Assembly: GCA_005792285.1 (NCBI GenBank)
Contig: SXSI01000039.1
Location: 1-38,550, forward strand
DNA from: Bacteroidota bacterium
GTDB lineage: Bacteria > Bacteroidota > Ignavibacteria > UBA10030 > UBA8401
Reading direction: 5' to 3'
DNA length: 38,550 nucleotides
Part shown: piece by piece, positions 33,144-38,550 of the stretch
Layout of the letters: every line of letters begins with the position of its first letter
Numbering within the stretch: position 1 is the first letter of the stretch
Program-made: the position numbers and the translations under genes
Notes under the pieces: generated by a model
Databases searched by the model: none
What the model was told of the DNA's origin: nothing
The model's input: the letters and a program-made list of their open reading frames with translations, nothing else

Positions 33144-34343
33144 ATGCCAAAAATTCTTTCAATTGATGATTTTCCGTTAAAAGGAAAAAGAATTTTAGTC
33201 CGTGTTGATTTTAATGTTCCACTTAATGAAAATCAAAAAATAACAGACGACACACGTATAGTTGAATCACTTCCAACAATAAAAAAAATAATTGAACTTG
33301 GTGGAAAAGTAATATTATTAAGTCACCTCGGAAGACCAAAGGGAACTACAAATCTTAAATTCTCACTTCGTCCGATTGTTGAAAGATTGTCGGGGTTATT
33401 ACAAAAGCCGGTAAATTTTTGTGAAGATTGTCTTGGTGAGAAAGTTGAAGAATCTGTTTCTAAAATGAAAGAAGGGGACGTTTTGCTTTTAGAAAATGTT
33501 CGTTTTTACAAAGAGGAAGAAGAAAACGATATGGTATTTGCCAGAAAATTATCTTTCAATAGAGATGTTTATGTAAACGATGCTTTCGGTTCTGCGCATC
33601 GAGCACATGCATCTACACATGGAATCACAAAATTTATGACTCCATCTCTCGCCGGATATTTAATGCAAAAGGAATTAAAATTTTTAGGAGATGCAATCTC
33701 TTCTCCACAAAAACCATTTACAGCAATTCTTGGCGGAGCAAAAGTTTCAGGAAAAATTGATGTAATAAAAAATTTATTTTCAAAAGTAGATAATATTTTA
33801 ATTGGCGGTGGAATGATATTTACATTTTTTAAAGCAATGGGAATTGAAATAGGAAAGTCACTTGTTGAAGAAGAAAAATTAGAACTCGCTTCTCAAATTC
33901 TATCCGAAGCAAAAGAGAAAAATATTAATTTTATTTTACCGGTTGATTGTGTAGTTGCAGAAAAATTTGAAGCAACAGCTTCACATAAAATTGTTGATAT
34001 AAAAAATATTCCAAAAGATTGGCTGGGAGTTGATATTGGTCCAAAAACAATTGAATTATTCCGTTCAACTATTCTACAATCTAAAACCATTTTATGGAAC
34101 GGACCCATGGGAGTTTTTGAAATGGAACCATTTGCAAAAGGAACATTTTTAATTGCAAATTTCTTAAAAGAAGCAACCGAAAATGGCGCAACAACAATTG
34201 TTGGTGGCGGAGATTCAGCAGCTGCAGTTTCGCAGGCAAAAGTTGCAAAAAGTATAACGCATATTTCAACTGGTGGTGGCGCATAGCTTGAATTTCTTGA
34301 AGGAAAAACGTTACCCGGTGTGTTAGCTTTGCAAAGATATTAA
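33144..34343 (+). CDS. pgk: Phosphoglycerate kinase interrupted by an in-frame TAG near the C-terminus
   Basis: PGK transfers phosphate from 1,3-bisphosphoglycerate to ADP. The motifs are complete: RVDFNVPLNE, LSHLGRPKG, LLENVRFYKEEEEND, NDAFGSAHRAHAS, the TAILGGAKVSGKIDV core, WNGPMGVFE and VGGGDSAAAV. The frame from ATG 33144 stops at TAG 34284-34286 after HISTGGGA, giving 380 residues. After the TAG the same frame continues LEFLEGKTLPGVLALQRY and ends with TAA at 34341-34343. That is exactly the usual PGK end (GGGASLEFLEGK.LPGVLAL), so the TAG stands where the family has serine. TCG to TAG is a single change. Without it the protein would have 399 residues. Sequencing error, a recent mutation or readthrough are all possible. 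Confidence 0.93.
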
Positions 34344-34378
34344 CTTCTGTTTTAATCAAATTAAATGTAAATTTACAC

Positions 34379-35263
34379 ATGAGCGAGTATAGAAATAATC
34401 GGGGATCGTATCAACGTCCAAGTTTTTATGGTGGATTCAGTTATTTTCCACCGGTACTTAAAGCATTATTAATTTCGAACGCTGCAGTATTTTTGGGAAT
34501 GGGATTTATCAGCGCATTTCGAATTGGAGATTTTCCAGTTGGTGCGTTAATTCAACAAGAATTTTCTTTGTGGCCACTTAACGATGGATTTTGGCCATGG
34601 CAACTTTTTACATACATGTTCATGCATGCAAGTTTTTCTCATCTCTTTTTTAATATGATTGCGTTGTGGATGTTCGGAATGGAACTTGAAAATTCTTTGG
34701 GCTCAAAAAAGTTTTTAACTTTTTATTTATTATGCGGACTTGGTGGTGGATTATTACATCTTTTGGCTGCACCACTTTTTTCAGTCGCTGGACCGACAGT
34801 TGGTGCATCGGGAGCAGTTTATGGAGTGCTGCTTGCATTTGGATTATTATTTCCAGAAAGATTAATTATGATTTATTTCTTTGTACCGATTAAAGCAAAA
34901 TATTTTGTATTGCTTTACATGGTAATTGAATTTCTTTCTGTCGGAAGTTTAGATGGCATTGCACATTTAACACATATTGGTGGAGCGGTGGTTGGTTTTG
35001 TCTTTCTTCTTGTAGAAGGATTTCAATTTTCATTATTTACCGGAAGCCAACAGTCGATATTTAAATCACAAAAACAAAATCAACAAAAAGAAGAAGTTCA
35101 TACAAACATCAGCGATGCAAAAGTTACAAATGAATCTGCTGAAAATGAAACCACACAAGCTGAGATTGATGAAATTCTGGATAAAATTAGTAACTCAGGT
35201 TACCAAAATTTATCTACAGAAGAAAAAAAGATTCTTTTCGAAGCGAGTAAAAAATTACATTAA
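34379..35263 (+). CDS. Rhomboid-family intramembrane serine protease
   Basis: This is an inner-membrane protease with six core helices. The serine nucleophile is S144 in GPTVGASGAVYG and the catalytic histidine is H199 in IAHLTHIGGAVVG. The HASFSHLFFNMIALWMFG segment with H83, H88 and N92 is the conserved L1/TM2 region, and GMELENSLGSKKFL follows. The 294 residues include a charged C-terminal tail (after about 225) resembling the small helical extension found in Bacteroidota rhomboids. Substrates are unknown. It lies 35 bp after the natural end of pgk and two bases before ispG. Confidence 0.93.
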   Translation: MSEYRNNRGSYQRPSFYGGFSYFPPVLKALLISNAAVFLGMGFISAFRIGDFPVGALIQQEFSLWPLNDGFWPWQLFTYMFMHASFSHLFFNMIALWMFGMELENSLGSKKFLTFYLLCGLGGGLLHLLAAPLFSVAGPTVGASGAVYGVLLAFGLLFPERLIMIYFFVPIKAKYFVLLYMVIEFLSVGSLDGIAHLTHIGGAVVGFVFLLVEGFQFSLFTGSQQSIFKSQKQNQQKEEVHTNISDAKVTNESAENETTQAEIDEILDKISNSGYQNLSTEEKKILFEASKKLH

Positions 35264-35265
35264 AT

Positions 35266-36396
35266 ATGGAATCAATGTTTCCAATAATTCAACCGGAAGT
35301 TACAAATGGCGAGCATCATCAAACTTATAAAGTTGGTGTACGACGCGCAACAAGACAAGTTTCAATAGGTAATGTAAAAGTTGGTGGTGGCGCACCGATT
35401 TCTGTTCAAACAATGACGAAATCGAAAACTGATGATATTGCCGCAACAATTTTACAAATTAAATTAGCAGCAGATGCCGGTGTTGATATTGTGAGAGTTA
35501 CAGTTAATGATAAAGAAGCAGCCGAAGCAATGAGAGAAATTGTTAGACAATCTCCCGTGCCAATTGTTGCAGATATTCACTTCAACCATATTTTTGCATT
35601 ACAAGCAATTGAGGCAGGAGTTGCAAAAGTCAGAATCAATCCGGGCAATATTGGATCGAAAGATCGCATTCGACAAGTTTTAACTGCAGCAAAAGATAAA
35701 AATATTCCAATTAGAATTGGAGTTAACTCCGGTTCGCTCGAAGAAGATATTTTAAATAAATATGGTTATCCAACTGCCGAAGCATTATTTGAAAGCGCAA
35801 TGCGACATGTTGAAATCTGTGATGAATTTAATTTCCGCGACGTAATAATATCTGTTAAATCAACAGATGTGAGATTAATGATCGAAGCATATCGTTTAGT
35901 TGCGCAAAGAACTGATATTCCACTTCATCTTGGTGTAACTGAAGCTGGACTAACACGAATCGGAACAATTAAATCTGCAGTCGGAATTGGAACTTTATTA
36001 GCTGAAGGAATTGGAGATACAATTCGAGTTTCACTTACAGATGATCCGGTGAAAGAAGTTGAAGTTGGAAAAGAAATTTTGCGTTCACTTTCACTTGCAT
36101 CAAGAAATGTAGAATTAATTGCATGCCCAACTTGTGGAAGATTAGAAATTGATTTATTCGGAATTATGAATGAATTGGAAAAGAGACTTGAAGGTGTAAA
36201 AAAACCGGTAAAAATTGCAGTACTTGGATGTATAGTAAATGGTCCCGGTGAAGCAAGCGACGCCGATATTGGAATTGCCGCAGGAAAAGGTGTTGGAATT
36301 TTATATCGAAAAGGGGTAGTTATAAAGCGAGTTAAAGAAAGTGAAATTGTTGATGTGATTGTTGAAGAAGTAGCAAATTTCCAACCGGAAAACTAA
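35266..36396 (+). CDS. ispG: 4-hydroxy-3-methylbut-2-en-1-yl diphosphate synthase
   Basis: IspG (GcpE) reductively converts methylerythritol cyclodiphosphate to HMBPP in the non-mevalonate isoprenoid pathway. It is a cytoplasmic [4Fe-4S] enzyme. The 376 residues have the TIM-barrel part with PISVQTMTKSKTDD, VADIHFNHIFAL, KVRINPGNIG and the reductase part. The cluster ligands are C287 and C290 in ACPTCGR, C322 in GCIVNGPGEA, and E329. It is the short bacterial form without the large insert of plant enzymes. The start at 35266 follows the rhomboid stop by two bases. Confidence 0.95.
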   Translation: MESMFPIIQPEVTNGEHHQTYKVGVRRATRQVSIGNVKVGGGAPISVQTMTKSKTDDIAATILQIKLAADAGVDIVRVTVNDKEAAEAMREIVRQSPVPIVADIHFNHIFALQAIEAGVAKVRINPGNIGSKDRIRQVLTAAKDKNIPIRIGVNSGSLEEDILNKYGYPTAEALFESAMRHVEICDEFNFRDVIISVKSTDVRLMIEAYRLVAQRTDIPLHLGVTEAGLTRIGTIKSAVGIGTLLAEGIGDTIRVSLTDDPVKEVEVGKEILRSLSLASRNVELIACPTCGRLEIDLFGIMNELEKRLEGVKKPVKIAVLGCIVNGPGEASDADIGIAAGKGVGILYRKGVVIKRVKESEIVDVIVEEVANFQPEN

Positions 36397-36416
36397 ATTA
36401 AGGATTTCCACTATTT

Positions 36417-36455
36417 GTGGTTTCGATAAGATTGCTTCGCAATTTACTCAACCAC
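36417..36455 (+). repeat. REP-like palindrome, copy 1
   Basis: The outer arms are GTGGTT (36417-36422) and AACCAC (36450-36455). The inner arms are ATTGC (36431-36435) and GCAAT (36439-36443) around a TTC loop. Between the arms, TCGATA stands opposite ACTCA. This resembles the widespread REP-type motif GGTTTCGATA...TACTCAACC. It lies 20 bp after ispG and is paired with an inverted copy downstream. It may act as transcription terminator, RNA stabiliser or target of a RAYT transposase. Confidence 0.65.
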
Positions 36456-36463
36456 CAAATCTG

Positions 36464-36501
36464 TTCGCTGAGTTTTTCCGAAGGAAAAGTATCGAAGCGA
36501 A
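36464..36501 (-). repeat. REP-like palindrome, copy 2, inverted
   Basis: The outer arms are TTCGCT (36464-36469) and AGCGAA (36496-36501). The inner arms are TTTTCC (36474-36479) and GGAAAA (36483-36488) around a GAA loop. TGAGT and TATCGA stand between the arms. Read on the minus strand, the order TCGATA, inner arm, TTC loop, inner arm, ACTCA equals that of copy 1, while both sets of arms differ but stay complementary. The two copies form a BIME-like inverted pair between convergent genes. Confidence 0.65.
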
Positions 36502-36526
36502 TAAGAGACTACCATGAATAAAAATC

Positions 36527-38548
36527 TTACTTCTTCACTCCAATCTCATTTAATAAAAAGGCATACGCGTACGCCTGTTCTTTTATTGCATCGTATCTTC
36601 CAGAAGAACCGCCATGTCCACCAGCCATATTTGTTTTTAAAAGAAGCAAATTATCTTTTGGTAATAAAGTTCTCAGCTTTGCAGTATATTTTGCAGGCTC
36701 CCAATACATAACTTGACTATCATTAAAAGAAGTTGTAATCAAAATCGCAGGATATTTTATTTGCTGTAAATTTGTATATGGACAATAAGTTTTCATGTAA
36801 TCAAATTCAATTTTCTTTTTTGGATTTCCCCATTCAAGAAATTCGCCGACAGTTAACGGTAAAGTTTCATCGAGCATTGTATTTATCACATCAACAAATG
36901 GAACTGCAAGATGTGCGGCTTTACAAATATCCGGTCGAAAATTTAAAACTGCACCAATTAATAATCCTCCTGCACTTCCACCCTCAATTGAAAGTTTATC
37001 ACGTGATGTATATTTATTATTCACAAGAAAATCTGCACAATCGATAAAATCAAAAAAAGTATTTTTCTTTTTCAACATTTTTCCATCATCATGCCACTCT
37101 TCACCTAAATCTCCACCACCACGAATATGCGCCTGCGCGTAAATTACTCCACGATCGAGTAAACTTAATCGACCAAGTGAAAAAGAAATTGGAAGTGAGA
37201 TTCCATACGAACCATATCCGTATAAAAGCATTGGAGCAGTGCCATCTTTTTTAATTCCTTTTTTGTAAACAATTGAAACGGGGATTTTTACTCCATCTCG
37301 AGAATCGACCATAATTCTCTCACTTTGATATTGATTTGGATCGTAACCTCCGAGAACTTCATTTTGTTTTATTAATTTTTTAGAATTACTTAAAAGATCA
37401 TATTCAAAAATTGATTGCGGAGTTACGAACGATTGATATCCATATCGAAAATACGTAGTGTTGTATTCACGATTTACAGATAAGTTAGCTGAATAAACTT
37501 CTTCGTTAAAAGGTATTTTGGTAAATTTTTTATCAGCAAAATTGTAAATTCGAAGTGTATTCAAACCATTAACTCTTTCAGTTACAACAGCATGATTTGC
37601 AAAAAGTTTTAAATCTTCAACTTTAACTCCTTTTATTGCCGGAATAAATTCTTTCCAATTATTTTTCGAAGCAGAACTTACAGGCACAGTTACAACTTTA
37701 AAATTTTTTGCATTATCATTTGTTAAAATATAAAATAACCCATCCCGATGATCAGCGTAATATTCATGATCTTCTTTTTTTGGATATAATAAAGTTAGCT
37801 TTGCAGTAGAATTTTCAGAAGGAATATAATAAACCTCTGTTGTGTTAGAACTTCCGGATGTTAAAAGAATAAATTTATAATCACTTGAACGTTCAACTTG
37901 AACATTATACAGTTCATCTTTTTCTTCGAAAAGTAACTCGTCATTATTTTGTCCAAGTAAATGACGGAATAATTTGTTCGTTCGTTTTGCAAGATCGAGT
38001 GTTGTATAGTAAATAGTTTTGTTGTCACTTCCCCAAACAACATTACCAATGCGGCCAACATAATCCTGTAAATTTTTCCCTGTTCGAAGATCTTTTATAT
38101 ATAAATAATAATCTCTGAAACCAGTTGTATCAAGAGAATATGCAAGTAAATTCCCATCATCACTCACTGCAAAATTACCGAGTCCTAAAAATTTAAATTC
38201 TTTTGCAATTTCATTTTGATCGAAAATAATATGTTCGGTAGATTCGAGCGTTTCCTTTTTTCTGCAATAGATTGGATATTGTTTTCCCTCTTCAGTTTTT
38301 GTGTAATACCAAAATCCTTTATAAAAATAGGGAACAGAGAGATCGGTTTGTTTCCATCTGGCGAGTACCTCTTTGTAAATTTCATCGGCAAGTGGTTGAA
38401 AGTTTTTTGAATGTACTTCCGTATATTTATTTTCTTCATCGAGATAAGTTTTGACTTCGGGATTATTTTTATCTCGTAACCAAAAATAATTATCAGTTAA
38501 AGACTCGCCATGTAATTGAGTTTTATGAGGAATTATTTTGGCAACAGG
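36527..38548 (-). CDS. S9A prolyl oligopeptidase / oligopeptidase B, 5' end outside the window
   Basis: This serine peptidase has a beta-propeller and an alpha/beta-hydrolase domain. The frame is open from the stop at 36527 to the window edge, giving 673 visible residues. The N-terminal part starts PVAKIIPHKTQLHGE, so only some 20 residues are missing. NYFWLRDKNNPEV, WKQTDLSVPYFYKGFWYYTKTEEGKQYPIYCRKK and LGNFAVSDDGNLLAYSLD are typical of PtrB-like proteins. The C-terminal domain has LLYGYGSYG, the nucleophile serine in EGGSAGGLL, the aspartate in TTSFNDSQVMYWEPAK, and the histidine in MAGGHGGSSGRY. A GTG at 38165-38167 is not the start, because homology continues upstream. No signal is visible in this part. 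It probably cleaves short peptides after basic residues. Confidence 0.93.
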   Translation of the reverse strand, partial: PVAKIIPHKTQLHGESLTDNYFWLRDKNNPEVKTYLDEENKYTEVHSKNFQPLADEIYKEVLARWKQTDLSVPYFYKGFWYYTKTEEGKQYPIYCRKKETLESTEHIIFDQNEIAKEFKFLGLGNFAVSDDGNLLAYSLDTTGFRDYYLYIKDLRTGKNLQDYVGRIGNVVWGSDNKTIYYTTLDLAKRTNKLFRHLLGQNNDELLFEEKDELYNVQVERSSDYKFILLTSGSSNTTEVYYIPSENSTAKLTLLYPKKEDHEYYADHRDGLFYILTNDNAKNFKVVTVPVSSASKNNWKEFIPAIKGVKVEDLKLFANHAVVTERVNGLNTLRIYNFADKKFTKIPFNEEVYSANLSVNREYNTTYFRYGYQSFVTPQSIFEYDLLSNSKKLIKQNEVLGGYDPNQYQSERIMVDSRDGVKIPVSIVYKKGIKKDGTAPMLLYGYGSYGISLPISFSLGRLSLLDRGVIYAQAHIRGGGDLGEEWHDDGKMLKKKNTFFDFIDCADFLVNNKYTSRDKLSIEGGSAGGLLIGAVLNFRPDICKAAHLAVPFVDVINTMLDETLPLTVGEFLEWGNPKKKIEFDYMKTYCPYTNLQQIKYPAILITTSFNDSQVMYWEPAKYTAKLRTLLPKDNLLLLKTNMAGGHGGSSGRYDAIKEQAYAYAFLLNEIGVKK

Positions 38549-38550
38549 TT

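Noticed and set aside
34081-34380. Minus-strand frame of 99 codons covering the end of pgk
   Set aside because: It is antisense to conserved pgk codons including the C-terminus past the TAG, is rich in Leu/Gln/His as antisense shadows here are, and has no signature.
36408-36420. CCAC-TATTT-GTGG as the ispG terminator
   Set aside because: The right arm is part of the REP-like palindrome, the stem is only four bases and no T-run follows.
36527-38167. Taking GTG 38167 as the true start of the S9 peptidase
   Set aside because: The frame stays open to the window edge, and family motifs such as NYFWLRD and TEEGKQYPIYCRKK lie upstream of it.

Overview
The window looks like a chromosomal piece of an AT-rich Gram-negative bacterium of the Bacteroidota/Chlorobiota group, most probably class Ignavibacteria. 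The reasons are a type IX secretion C-terminal domain with the FQNYPNPFNPST signature, a PorV-type outer-membrane protein, a GWxTD-like lipoprotein, the DUF1501/DUF1800 pair, KdsC (lipopolysaccharide), weak Shine-Dalgarno sequences and many outer-membrane proteins. The placement is inferred from protein signatures, not from a marker-gene tree. I found no tRNA, rRNA or CRISPR array.

Layout. 1-1762: the right end of a gene-cassette array with integron attC-like sites at 11-142, about 178-327 and 985-1116. The cassettes are one without a gene, one encoding a CIA30-family protein, and one carrying a decayed outer-membrane protein gene. No integrase is in the window. 1808-7390 (minus): kdsC and a DegT-family aminotransferase, then a DUF1501 protein with a T9SS domain, a DUF1800 protein and a TlpA-like thioredoxin lipoprotein. 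7508-10795 (plus): a Cys/Met-metabolism PLP enzyme, tRNA 2-selenouridine synthase (mnmH) and selD, which is selenium use for tRNA modification. 10903-15134: TPR protein, pyrE, MscS channel, a Cys-rich small protein, a HAD phosphatase and pyrimidine-nucleoside phosphorylase. 15198-20038: membrane-anchored ferredoxin, GWxTD-like lipoprotein, GT9 glycosyltransferase, HIT protein and an exported M28 peptidase. 20047-22082 (minus): S10 carboxypeptidase and a small membrane protein. 22218-22919: pirin, followed by a 31-residue remnant of an RNA methyltransferase on the minus strand.

23142-31244: a surface module of TonB-dependent receptor, large secreted protein and PorV-like protein, followed by an MFS transporter. 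31317-34343: gap, an outer-membrane barrel gene and pgk. pgk carries an in-frame TAG 19 codons before its natural end, although the conserved C-terminus follows intact. 34379-36396: rhomboid protease and ispG. 36417-36501: two inverted copies of a REP-like palindrome between convergent genes. 36527-window end (minus): an S9A prolyl oligopeptidase/oligopeptidase B gene whose start lies outside the window.

The points most worth checking are the amber codon in pgk, the attC-like cassette array in a lineage not known to me for integrons, the inverted palindrome pair, and the receptor/secreted protein/PorV module.
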